8,957 nt of DNA, taken from assembly GCA_964464375.1 (NCBI GenBank), contig CAYXFU010000071.1, forward strand, positions 1-8,957. The letters run 5' to 3'. Under the pieces are notes generated by a model that was not told where the DNA came from, made no database searches, and saw only the letters and a list, made by a program, of their open reading frames with translations. Shown here one piece after another: positions 1 through 6,568 of the stretch (position 1 is its first letter; the number at the start of each line of letters is the position of its first letter). A program made the translations under genes and the position numbers. Origin of the DNA: CAIOZA01 sp964464375 (GTDB lineage Bacteria > Bacteroidota > Ignavibacteria > Kapaibacteriales > UBA2268).

Positions 1-2074
1 CGCTTTGTAAGGGCGAACGGCCGTTCGCCCCTACGGATATTTCTATGAAATCGGAACCGGGATTGGGATTTATAATCATTTCATCGCTTGGTTTTGGTTT
101 TTCTTCTACCGATACGAACTTATCTCTGGAACGATAAATGCCTCCATTAGCACCTGTAACAAAGATAAATCCATCCGGACTAACTGAAACAGAAACACCA
201 AATTTATATATTTTTCCTAACCCTGTTGTATCCATTCTTTCCCAGGTTATTCCATTATCACATGAGCGGTAAAGAACTGTATTATTATAATCATATTTTT
301 CTACAAAATTAGAAACAGCTATCCAGCATTGTAGAGAATCAATTGCGCGAACATCATACAAATCGTATCCAAAATTTGTATCAGGTAACCAAGTTCTGCC
401 ATTATCTATGGTTTTAAGGCAAAATGAATGTTGCGATAATAATGTATCTATAGGACCATACCAGGCTGTTTTTGACTTATTAAATATAATTCTTTTATTA
501 ATCTCCATATAAGAAGGAGATTCCCGTTTTTCATACAGTGTTTCCCAAGTTTCACCATCATCTGTTGACCGCGAAATTTTTGCAGCTCTGAATGCAAATA
601 AATGGTCTTCATCATTTATTGCTAGCTGATCACCTTTGATTTTTCCATTTAATCTTTTCCATGTTTCACCATTATCAGTCGATCGAATTAAAGCACCTAA
701 TCCTACATCACAGAAAATATAACCTTTTGAATTTATCACAGACGTAACAATAGTTTCACCTGATCCAATATGGTCATTTAATATATCCCAGGTCTTTCCT
801 TTATCTTTTGACCGATAAACTCCATGATGATATTTATTATCTCTATACGATCTTGGATTTGAATTTCCAATAAAGACCTCATCATTTTTATTAAACAAAA
901 TTGGATCAAATTCTGAAAATTGATAACCTAAGTATTCCCATTTCTTCCAATCTTTAATTGTCGATTTATAAATTCCATACGAAGACATATAAATATCTCC
1001 ATCTTTACTAAAAGCTAGAGTGTTAGCAGGCATACTACTAAATCCACTATTTACTTGTTCCCAATAACCATTAAGATCACAAGTCCGATATATACCAAAA
1101 CATAAAGGAGACAAATAAAAATATCCTGAAGAATCCAGAGCAATTGCTGTAGTATAATTATAATCCAAATCAAATGTATCTTTTGACTGGCTCCATGTAT
1201 TACCTGAATCCAGGCTATAAAATAATCCTTTGCCATAAGTAGCAATGAGGGTTTTGGAGTTGTTAGCAAATAAAAGTTTATAAAGGTAAATTCCGGGTAA
1301 AGCGAAATTCTCCCAGCTAACACCTCCATCTCTCGTTCTGTATATGCCATCATGTGTTGGAATATAATAATTTAAAGAATCCAAAATTGTCAATTCAGCA
1401 TACTCACTTATTTCAAATGGTGTAAGTACCCAGGTTTTGCCAAAATCCTTTGTTATTCCTAAATGTGCTTCTCCTTTAGTCGGGTATGCTCTTATTGTAA
1501 TAACTGAACATTTAACTTTGAACTCATGCCAAACTGTATTATTATAAATACGGATCGAATCTGAATTAGAATAAATATAAATACTATCCCATGTCACTCC
1601 AAAATCTTTTGTAAAGTAAATTAGAGGCTCTGTTCCTTTACCATCGGCGGTTTCATAACCAGTCGTTAATATATATAAGTAATCATTATCAATACAATGA
1701 TTCTTTTGCCAACATTGTTGATATTTATTCCAAGGACCTTTTAGTTCTGACCAGATATTACCTGCATCATACGATATAAACGCTGGTGGATTTTCTGTTG
1801 TGTCAAAAGCGCCTCTTTGTGCAATTACAATATTATTCTTATAAACACTAAGAACCAGCGTAGAACCATCAAAAATTCTTTCCCAATGATCACCTTGATC
1901 AATTGATTTAAAAACTCCATTTGGTGATGCTATATATACATTATTGTTACTGCTTACCTTTATATCATAAATCCATCCATTATTTGGCACCATTGCAAGC
2001 TCCCAAAAAGGCTCAGAAGCCTTCGAAGCTGAGAGCGAAAGAAATAATGCCAATATTATGAAGAGCTTTTTCAT
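1..2074 (-). CDS. Secreted Asp-box (BNR-type) beta-propeller protein with T9SS sorting signal, 3' end missing
   Basis: The reading frame is open from an ATG at 2074 to the left edge (691 complete residues, no stop), so the C-terminus is missing. Residues 1-19 are a signal peptide: MKK, then a hydrophobic run, then an ASKAS cleavage region. The body carries about eleven Asp-boxes of form S/T-x-D-x-G-x-x-W, for example SIDQGDHW (57-64), TKDFGVTW (155-162), TKDFGKTW (208-215), TRDGGVSW (247-254), SLDSGNTW (287-294), SKDKGKTW (422-429), STDNGETW (465-472), STDDGETW (503-510) and SCDNGITW (604-611). Such repeats form sialidase/VPS10/photosystem-stability-factor-like propellers. After a charged linker (about 653-665), INPNPGSDFIEIS (668-680) resembles the start of a type A T9SS C-terminal domain, implying outer-membrane export and surface attachment or release. 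No sialidase catalytic signature was recognised, so an enzymatic role is not supported. The gene is 515 bp downstream of the hydrogenase operon terminator side and is probably an independent unit. No clear Shine-Dalgarno is visible. Family is confident; function is unknown. Confidence 0.9.
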   Translation of the reverse strand, partial: MKKLFIILALFLSLSASKASEPFWELAMVPNNGWIYDIKVSSNNNVYIASPNGVFKSIDQGDHWERIFDGSTLVLSVYKNNIVIAQRGAFDTTENPPAFISYDAGNIWSELKGPWNKYQQCWQKNHCIDNDYLYILTTGYETADGKGTEPLIYFTKDFGVTWDSIYIYSNSDSIRIYNNTVWHEFKVKCSVITIRAYPTKGEAHLGITKDFGKTWVLTPFEISEYAELTILDSLNYYIPTHDGIYRTRDGGVSWENFALPGIYLYKLLFANNSKTLIATYGKGLFYSLDSGNTWSQSKDTFDLDYNYTTAIALDSSGYFYLSPLCFGIYRTCDLNGYWEQVNSGFSSMPANTLAFSKDGDIYMSSYGIYKSTIKDWKKWEYLGYQFSEFDPILFNKNDEVFIGNSNPRSYRDNKYHHGVYRSKDKGKTWDILNDHIGSGETIVTSVINSKGYIFCDVGLGALIRSTDNGETWKRLNGKIKGDQLAINDEDHLFAFRAAKISRSTDDGETWETLYEKRESPSYMEINKRIIFNKSKTAWYGPIDTLLSQHSFCLKTIDNGRTWLPDTNFGYDLYDVRAIDSLQCWIAVSNFVEKYDYNNTVLYRSCDNGITWERMDTTGLGKIYKFGVSVSVSPDGFIFVTGANGGIYRSRDKFVSVEEKPKPSDEMIINPNPGSDFIEISVGANGRSPLQS
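8..34. repeat. GC-rich palindromic repeat inside the propeller gene, in frame
   Basis: Bases 11-30 form a perfect 20-bp palindrome (GGGCGAACGG and its complement). The symmetry extends to 8-34 with one mismatch (GTA/TAC ends). On the minus strand it is translated as the segment VGANGRSPLQ of the T9SS sorting domain, without breaking the frame. The GC content is sharply higher than in the surrounding gene. Bases 27-34 (GCCCCTAC) also end the intergenic palindrome at 2459-2478 plus its flank, so the two look like members of one repeat family. Confidence 0.75.
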
Positions 2075-2155
2075 AAATTTTAATATTCTTATGGTATTTA
2101 TTACAAAACACAATATAATATAAAAAGTTACAAAAGATAGGAAAATTTATTTGAA

Positions 2156-2175
2156 TTTCTCCCGCTAGGGAGAAA
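2156..2175. repeat. Short hairpin, 8-bp stem with 4-base loop
   Basis: TTTCTCCC and GGGAGAAA form a perfect 8-bp stem around the loop GCTA. It lies about 80 bp upstream of the propeller gene start. There is no run of T after it on either strand, so it is a poor terminator; it more likely belongs to the repeat cluster or forms a leader hairpin. Confidence 0.6.
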
Positions 2176-2207
2176 GGGTCGGTAGAAAATCGTTCATCTT
2201 TTGTTTT

Positions 2208-2280
2208 GTGCCGTCCCATGCGGGACGGTAGAAGATTTTTTTTAGGGGCTTATTCTACCAACATGTTGTACCTACGGCAC
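2208..2280. repeat. Composite branched palindromic repeat
   Basis: The segment is bounded by the inverted pair GTGCCGT (2208-2214) and ACGGCAC (2274-2280). Nested between them are a hairpin CCGTCCC-ATGC-GGGACGG (2211-2228), a second inverted pair GGTAGAA (2227-2233) / TTCTACC (2253-2259), and a 10-bp palindrome CAACATGTTG (2259-2268). The stems overlap slightly, so they would be alternatives or form a junction rather than one rigid structure. The motif CGGTAGAAgAT at 2226-2236 is echoed just outside, at 2180-2190, as CGGTAGAAaAT. It is non-coding and looks like a small dispersed repeat element. Confidence 0.65.
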
Positions 2281-2350
2281 AGAATACAATAGATTCGCTT
2301 CGCCAGGCCTTCGGCACCTGCATTCGAGACTGTGTGAAAACTATGATTAT

Positions 2351-2427
2351 GTCATTCTGAGGGAGCGAAGCGACCGTGAGAATCCAGTATTAATGCGGAC
2401 TGGATTCCTCACTTCGTTCGGAATGAC
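2351..2427. repeat. Imperfect inverted repeat starting GTCATTC and ending GAATGAC
   Basis: The left arm (2351-2388) and right arm (2399-2427) are complementary: GTCATTC...GAATCCAGT on the left and ACTGGATTC...GAATGAC on the right. The left arm carries two extra short blocks around the shared CGAAG core. The 10-base spacer is ATTAATGCGG. It has the architecture of a small non-autonomous palindromic repeat. The right arm recurs at 2497-2525. Confidence 0.75.
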
Positions 2428-2458
2428 AGGAAAATACAGGTATGACAACCATAAACAA

Positions 2459-2478
2459 GGGCACAGCATGCTGTGCCC
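2459..2478. repeat. Perfect 20-bp palindrome, intergenic
   Basis: GGGCACAGCA and its exact complement TGCTGTGCCC form a perfect palindrome, followed by CTAC. The GGGC...GCCCCTAC frame matches the palindrome inside the propeller gene at 11-34, while the inner bases differ. This suggests compensatory change that preserves the fold. Confidence 0.7.
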
Positions 2479-2496
2479 CTACAAATACAGAATACA

Positions 2497-2525
2497 ACTG
2501 GATTCTTCACTTCGTTCAGAATGAC
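2497..2525. repeat. Direct repeat of the inverted-repeat right arm
   Basis: These 29 bases match 2399-2427 at 27 of 29 positions (differences C/T and G/A), starting ACTGGATTC and ending GAATGAC. No matching left arm lies next to it, so it is a solitary half element, either decayed or left by recombination. It ends 6 bases before the A-tract of the hydrogenase terminator. Confidence 0.75.
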
Positions 2526-2531
2526 TGGCTC

Positions 2532-2564
2532 AAAAAAAGAGGGTTGATTTATCGGCAACCCTCT
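2532..2564 (-). terminator. Rho-independent terminator of the hydrogenase operon
   Basis: On the minus strand a perfect 9-bp stem (AGAGGGTTG pairing with CAACCCTCT) encloses a 9-base loop and runs straight into seven T residues (A-tract at 2532-2538 on the plus strand). It starts 25 bases after the hydA stop codon. It is a textbook intrinsic terminator in the correct orientation. Confidence 0.9.
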
Positions 2565-2589
2565 GTTAATCTTTAACTACTTATTTTCT

Positions 2590-4470
2590 TTATGCGATGT
2601 ATTTTCCGCGTTTTGTGTAATGTGTATGCAAAAGCTTATGGGACTTATGACCGCAGGGACCATCAGTCAGGAACTTTTCATAAATATACTGAACGTGAGT
2701 GTTTTCGTGTGATTTACGTAGAGGAAGTTCTGCATCCTCTTTGTAGATTGCTTCTGCTCTCTTTGCACGGATTTCAGGAGATGTGGGTATTGGCTGTCCG
2801 CCGCCACCGATACAGCCGCCTGGACATGCCATAACTTCGATAAAGTGAACATCATTCAATTCACCGCGTTTCAATGCTTCCATTACCTTCTTCGCATTGG
2901 CAGTACCATGAGCAATCATGAACTTTAGATCGACACCTTCGAGGAAGCTCCACTCGGGTTTTACATTCTCAAGTTTCACAGATGCTTCTTTGACACCTTC
3001 AAATCCACGGCAAGGCATAATATCAAGATTGCTGAACGGAACCTCTCTGCCTGTTACCAGTTCATACGCTGTACGCAGAGCAGCTTCCATAACACCACCT
3101 GTAGCACCGAATATCAAACCAGCACCTGAGGCTTCGCCAAACGGATCATCAAAATCTGATTTGGGTAGAGTTGGCAGATGTAGTCCAGCTTCTTTAATCA
3201 TCTGAGCTAGTTCTCTGGTTGTCAATCCATAATCAACATCTTTGAAACCGGAATCATTCATTTCAGGTCTGTTACATTCATATTTCTTTGCAGAACAGGG
3301 CATAACAGCTACTGTAACGATATCTGCGGGATCAATATTTGCCTCCTGAGCATAGAACGTTTTGATGACAGATCCAAACATCTGCTGAGGAGATTTGCAT
3401 GATGACAAATGGTCAAGATATTCCGGATAGAAATGCTCGATATACTTAACCCAACCCGGAGAACAAGAAGTGAATTGTGGTAATTTAACAGATTCATCTT
3501 TATCAACCAGTAAGCTTTTCAATCTAAGGAGAAGTTCGGTTCCTTCTTCCATGATTGTAAGATCAGCAGTGAAGTTAGTATCGAAAACTTTATCGAAGCC
3601 AATCATTCGCATAGCAGTATTTAATTCCTTGGTCATAGAATGACCAGCAGGAAGACCGAATTCTTCGCCGATAGCGGCACGTGGTGATGGTGCTGTCTGG
3701 ATGACAACATGCTTCTTCGGATCATCGATTACATTCCAAATTTCATCTGATGGATCGTTTGCCTTTAGAGCTGCAGTTGGACAACGATTAATGCATTGAC
3801 CACAATTGATGCAGACTACATCAAGCAAGGGTTTATCAAGGAAAGTCGAAATTGTTGTCTTATATCCCTTTTCAGTGGCTTCGAGAACTCCAACTTCCTG
3901 TAAATCAATACAGGTACGGACGCATCGTTTGCATAGAACACACTTGTCCATATCTCTAAGAACTGAATAGCTTGAATGATCGGGTACATATCTTCGTTCA
4001 GTAACATGACCAAACCTATAAGAATCCACACCGAATTCTTTAGCTAATGTCTGAAGCTCACAATTATTATTTCTATGGCATGAATAACATTCGCCGTAGT
4101 GTTCACTTAGAATAAGATCAATTATATCTCTTCTGGCTTTTCTAACTTTTTCACTTGATGTTTTAATTTTTAATGCATTTGTGATAGGATATGTACAAGC
4201 AGCCTGCAAAGTTCTCATACCTTCCACTTCAACGACACATATTCTGCAGACACCTGCAAGACAAAGATCCTTGTGATAGCATAATGTTGGAACATGTATA
4301 TTGTTAATCTGACAAGCCTCGAGAATTGTTGTTCCAAGAGGAACTTTGACCGGCTTACCATTAATTTGAACATCAACAAGTGAACCAATATCATTGAAAT
4401 TAGTAGCTTTTTCGACAACTAATCTCTGCTGACTTTTTGGTGCACGATTTATAGAATTATTGGTACTCAT
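2590..4470 (-). CDS. hydA: [FeFe]-hydrogenase catalytic subunit, NAD(H)-linked type
   Basis: 626 residues. Catalyses reversible H+/H2 conversion at the H-cluster as the electron-accepting end of a soluble HydABC complex. Domains in order: NuoG-like [2Fe-2S] ferredoxin (about 31-105; C64, C75, C78, C92); His-Cys [4Fe-4S] site (H124, C128, C131, C137); two [4Fe-4S] clusters (C177/180/183/187 and C220/223/226/230); H-cluster domain with L1 TSCSPGW (334-340), L2 MPCSAKKYE (390-398) and L3 EVMACPGGCIGGGGQP (545-560); small-subunit-like tail ending KLLHTHY. Proton-path residues E309, E312, C336 and S356 are present. Oddity: L1 is usually TSCCPxW, and Ser337 sits where the cluster-ligating second Cys normally is. 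There is no C-terminal [2Fe-2S] extension as in Thermotoga HydA. ATG 4470 is preferred over GTG 4476 because GGAAAG lies 5 bases before it. Maturases HydEFG are absent from the window. Group A3 or A6 assignment cannot be settled by eye. Confidence 0.96.
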   Translation of the reverse strand: MSTNNSINRAPKSQQRLVVEKATNFNDIGSLVDVQINGKPVKVPLGTTILEACQINNIHVPTLCYHKDLCLAGVCRICVVEVEGMRTLQAACTYPITNALKIKTSSEKVRKARRDIIDLILSEHYGECYSCHRNNNCELQTLAKEFGVDSYRFGHVTERRYVPDHSSYSVLRDMDKCVLCKRCVRTCIDLQEVGVLEATEKGYKTTISTFLDKPLLDVVCINCGQCINRCPTAALKANDPSDEIWNVIDDPKKHVVIQTAPSPRAAIGEEFGLPAGHSMTKELNTAMRMIGFDKVFDTNFTADLTIMEEGTELLLRLKSLLVDKDESVKLPQFTSCSPGWVKYIEHFYPEYLDHLSSCKSPQQMFGSVIKTFYAQEANIDPADIVTVAVMPCSAKKYECNRPEMNDSGFKDVDYGLTTRELAQMIKEAGLHLPTLPKSDFDDPFGEASGAGLIFGATGGVMEAALRTAYELVTGREVPFSNLDIMPCRGFEGVKEASVKLENVKPEWSFLEGVDLKFMIAHGTANAKKVMEALKRGELNDVHFIEVMACPGGCIGGGGQPIPTSPEIRAKRAEAIYKEDAELPLRKSHENTHVQYIYEKFLTDGPCGHKSHKLLHTHYTKRGKYIA

Positions 4471-4475
4471 ATTCA

Positions 4476-4481
4476 CTTTCC
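4476..4481 (-). promoter_or_regulatory. Ribosome binding site that decides the hydA start
   Basis: GGAAAG lies 5 bases before the ATG at 4470. The alternative GTG at 4476 overlaps this motif, which leaves it no spacer, so the ATG is the better start. Confidence 0.6.
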
Positions 4482-4482
4482 A

Positions 4483-5655
4483 TTAACATTTTGAAAAAAT
4501 TTCATTTTCGTATTGAGTAAGAATTGAAATAAATGCATTTGGACTTGACTGTCCTAAACCACATTTAGATGCAATCTGCATAGTTGATCCTAATTGCATC
4601 AGCTCATGGACATGAGACAATGAACAGGTTCCATTTTCAATTTTTTCAATACCTTCTAGTAATTTCAGATTGCCGATTCTACAAGGACTGCACTGACCGC
4701 ATGATTCTTCAACAAAGAATTCCATAAAATTTTTAAGAATATGAAGCATATCTCTTGATTCATTGAAAATCATGATAGATCCACCAGTGGAAATATCTTC
4801 GAATGAAATAGTCCTGTTGAATTGTTCCTTTGGAACGCAAACACCAGAGGCGCCTCCGACCTGAACAGCTTTGGTATTTTCAGCATGGCAAAGAGTCAGT
4901 ATATCGCTAATAGTTATACCGAATGGAACTTCATAAACACCCGGGATATTGCAGTCACCTGATATAGATAAAAGTTTCATACCAGTTGATTTATTAGTAC
5001 CATGTTTCATGAACCAATCACCTCCATTACACATTATCAAATATGCGTCAACGAAAGTTTCGACATTGTTAACAGTAGTAGGTTTGCCCAATAGTCCTGT
5101 ATTAACAGGAAATGGCGGACGATTTCTAGCTTCGCCGCGATGTCCTTCAAGAGATTCAATTAGTGCCGTTTCTTCGCCACAAACATAAGCTCCTGAGCCA
5201 AGGCGAATTTCAATATCAAAAGAAAAAGTAGTTCCCAGAATATTTTTTCCTAATCTCTTGTTTGCACGCATATCGTCGAGATAGTCCTGCAATTTTTTAT
5301 ATAAATAGCGATATTCGCCTCTGAGGTATAAATAGCCTTTGTTTGATCCAATTGCATATCCGGCAATTACCATTCCCTCAAATACAAGTTTTGTATATTC
5401 ATCAAGAAGTAATCTGTCCTTGAAAGTACCGGGCTCACCTTCGTCAGCATTACAAACAACGTATTTCTGTTCGCTTTTTGCCTGCATGGCAAACATCCAC
5501 TTAGTACCGGTTGGAAATCCAGCACCACCCCTACCCTTTAGACCGGATTCACGAATCTCCATCACGATATCTTGAGGCGTCATGATCAAGGCTTTTTCAA
5601 GTCCATCATTACGATTTTTAATATCAAAAAATCCATTATCATTTATGATTGGCAT
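4483..5655 (-). CDS. hydB: NuoF-like NADH-binding flavoprotein subunit of [FeFe]-hydrogenase
   Basis: 390 residues. Expected to oxidise NADH with FMN and pass electrons to HydC/HydA. Visible signatures: FMN/NADH-binding glycine-rich GLKGRGGAGFPTGTKW (38-53), CNADEGEPGTFKDR (68-81), GAYVCGEETALIESLEG (155-171), an SLBB-like region (about 225-300), and the C-terminal [4Fe-4S] site CGQCSPC plus C365 (C319, C322, C325, C365). It is only the NuoF core: the N-terminal [2Fe-2S] thioredoxin-like domain and the C-terminal double [4Fe-4S] ferredoxin domain of Thermotoga HydB or HndC are absent. In bifurcating enzymes those extra domains are tied to ferredoxin reduction, so I infer a simpler NADH-dependent complex. 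GGAG (5662-5665) lies 6 bases before the ATG and overlaps the hydC stop codon. The hydA ATG follows the stop after 12 bases. Complex I NuoF is the alternative, but the direct linkage to HydA makes this unlikely. Confidence 0.93.
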   Translation of the reverse strand: MPIINDNGFFDIKNRNDGLEKALIMTPQDIVMEIRESGLKGRGGAGFPTGTKWMFAMQAKSEQKYVVCNADEGEPGTFKDRLLLDEYTKLVFEGMVIAGYAIGSNKGYLYLRGEYRYLYKKLQDYLDDMRANKRLGKNILGTTFSFDIEIRLGSGAYVCGEETALIESLEGHRGEARNRPPFPVNTGLLGKPTTVNNVETFVDAYLIMCNGGDWFMKHGTNKSTGMKLLSISGDCNIPGVYEVPFGITISDILTLCHAENTKAVQVGGASGVCVPKEQFNRTISFEDISTGGSIMIFNESRDMLHILKNFMEFFVEESCGQCSPCRIGNLKLLEGIEKIENGTCSLSHVHELMQLGSTMQIASKCGLGQSSPNAFISILTQYENEIFSKC

Positions 5656-5664
5656 TTTAATCTC

Positions 5665-6138
5665 CTACTTGTATGTTTTCAAAATTTCAACAATTCTGTG
5701 CGGGGTCAGCTTTGTATAAACAACTTCATTAATTAGCATAGCCGGTCCTTGGTCGCACATCCCCATACAATTAACATATTCCAGAGAGAATTTTTTATCA
5801 ATAGTAGTATCTCCGAATTTAATTCCTAGTTCACGCTCTAGAACTTTAGAAATCGATGCTTTTCCAGCTAGATCGCAAGAAATAGTCTGACAAAGTCTGA
5901 TAATATATTTGCCTTTTGCTTCAATGCTAAGGAATGAGTAAAAGGTAATGACACCATAAACTTCAACAGGGTGAATATCAAGAATTCTAGCTATTTCCTG
6001 CTGAGCAAAATCAGAAATGTGACCATATCTAATTTGAATATCCTGAAGAATGGGTAGCAAAGATGTTCTATCATTCCCATATTTCCCAATAAGGTCTTCA
6101 ATTTCAGCAGTTAACGAATTTTTTTCAAATACTAACAT
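5665..6138 (-). CDS. hydC: NuoE-like [2Fe-2S] subunit of [FeFe]-hydrogenase
   Basis: 157 residues, the usual length for NuoE/HydC. An N-terminal helical part (about 10-70, with the family-typical LQDIQIRYGHI and VEVYGVITFYSFL) is followed by a thioredoxin-like [2Fe-2S] domain. The four ligands show the standard spacing: CQTISC (C83, C88) and CMGMC (C124, C128). It should carry electrons next to the FMN of HydB within the soluble complex. The ATG at 6138 shares one base with the stop of the receiver gene (TAATG), and GGAGGG lies 6 bases upstream inside that gene, which points to translational coupling. Its stop is 9 bases before hydB. No odd residues are seen. The same fold occurs in complex I and formate dehydrogenases; the neighbours assign it to the hydrogenase. 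Confidence 0.94.
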   Translation of the reverse strand: MLVFEKNSLTAEIEDLIGKYGNDRTSLLPILQDIQIRYGHISDFAQQEIARILDIHPVEVYGVITFYSFLSIEAKGKYIIRLCQTISCDLAGKASISKVLERELGIKFGDTTIDKKFSLEYVNCMGMCDQGPAMLINEVVYTKLTPHRIVEILKTYK

Positions 6139-6518
6139 TATTTTCCCTCCGATTTAGTCAGTTGATACTGAACTTTTTCCATTAAAATAGAAGGTGGGAT
6201 GGGCTTTTCAAGAAATTCATCTACAGGATTGGTTGATCCTGAACCAAATTCCATACCTAATGCTTTGGAGACTGAAGTCAGCATAATGATTGGAGTCTGG
6301 ATGTTGTTCTTTCTTAGTTTCAAGGCAAGATAAAAACCGTCATCCGGCTCTTCCATCATAACATCCAAAATAATTAATGCAGGTTTTGTGTTGACTATCA
6401 ATTCATATCCATCTCTAACATTATTTGCTGTCACGACATCATAGCCTTTTGCTTCAAGCATCATGGATGTTGCCTGAATGATATCGGAATCGTCGTCAAT
6501 GAGAGCAATTATCGACAT
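6138..6518 (-). CDS. Stand-alone receiver-domain response regulator
   Basis: 126 residues, a single CheY-like receiver with no DNA-binding or enzymatic output domain. The acidic pocket is D8/D9, the phosphoacceptor is D52 in LIILDVMM, the switch threonine is T81 in IIMLTS, and the conserved lysine is K105 in the EKP motif. All are present, so it should be phosphorylatable. The loop after D52 (EEPDDGF) is longer than in CheY. It is the first gene of the hydrogenase operon and overlaps hydC by one base, so it is made together with the enzyme. With no output domain it probably acts through protein contacts or a phosphorelay; its partner kinase is not in this window. The ATG at 6518 is supported by TGAGG 7 bases upstream. 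A direct role in hydrogenase regulation is an inference from position only. Confidence 0.92.
   Translation of the reverse strand: MSIIALIDDDSDIIQATSMMLEAKGYDVVTANNVRDGYELIVNTKPALIILDVMMEEPDDGFYLALKLRKNNIQTPIIMLTSVSKALGMEFGSGSTNPVDEFLEKPIPPSILMEKVQYQLTKSEGK
6145..6150 (-). promoter_or_regulatory. Strong hydC ribosome binding site within the receiver gene
   Basis: GGAGGG lies in the last codons of the receiver gene, 6 bases before the hydC ATG. Together with the TAATG stop/start overlap it suggests coupled translation of the two proteins. Confidence 0.75.
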
Positions 6519-6568
6519 AATATAACCTCAAAAAATAATTTAAAAAAAACACTACGATTACATCAATA

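Larger units (their letters stand above)
2075..2589. other. Gene-free intergenic stretch filled with palindromic repeats
   Basis: This stretch of 515 bases lies between the start of the propeller gene and the end of hydA, both on the minus strand. I see no convincing gene. From left to right it holds an AT-rich leader for the propeller gene (2075-2155), a short hairpin (2156-2175), a branched composite repeat (2208-2280), a large imperfect inverted repeat (2351-2427), a 20-bp palindrome (2459-2478), a second copy of the inverted-repeat right arm (2497-2525), and the hydrogenase terminator (2532-2564). A 10-bp direct repeat CAGAATACAA occurs at 2280-2289 and 2488-2497, next to two of the elements. 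A promoter for the propeller gene must lie here, but no single candidate stood out. Confidence 0.8.

Noticed and set aside
1051..1353. 100-codon minus-strand frame
   Set aside because: It lies wholly inside the Asp-box gene in another frame and has biased, low-complexity hydrophobic content.
1..2074. Sialidase (neuraminidase) annotation
   Set aside because: Asp-boxes alone are structural; no arginine triad or FRIP-type sialidase motif was recognised.
2013..2219. 68-codon minus-strand frame starting in the repeat cluster
   Set aside because: It begins within the palindromic repeat, overlaps the signal-peptide region of the propeller gene in another frame and has no recognisable sequence or ribosome site.
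2208..2280. tRNA-like cloverleaf
   Set aside because: The length is similar to a tRNA, but there is no T-loop TTCRA motif, anticodon stem or acceptor pairing of the right size.
2156..2525. CRISPR array
   Set aside because: The repeats are of different families, irregularly spaced and partly inverted, with no regular spacers and no cas genes.
4474..4476. GTG as the hydA start
   Set aside because: It overlaps the GGAAAG ribosome site, while the ATG 6 bases downstream has proper spacing.
2592..5575. Several 60-95-codon frames on both strands over hydA and hydB
   Set aside because: They are shadows of genes whose frames are confirmed by catalytic motifs and cluster-binding cysteines.
2590..6138. 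Complex I NuoEFG peripheral arm
   Set aside because: The large subunit has all three H-cluster motifs and the hydrogenase tail, and no other Nuo genes are present.
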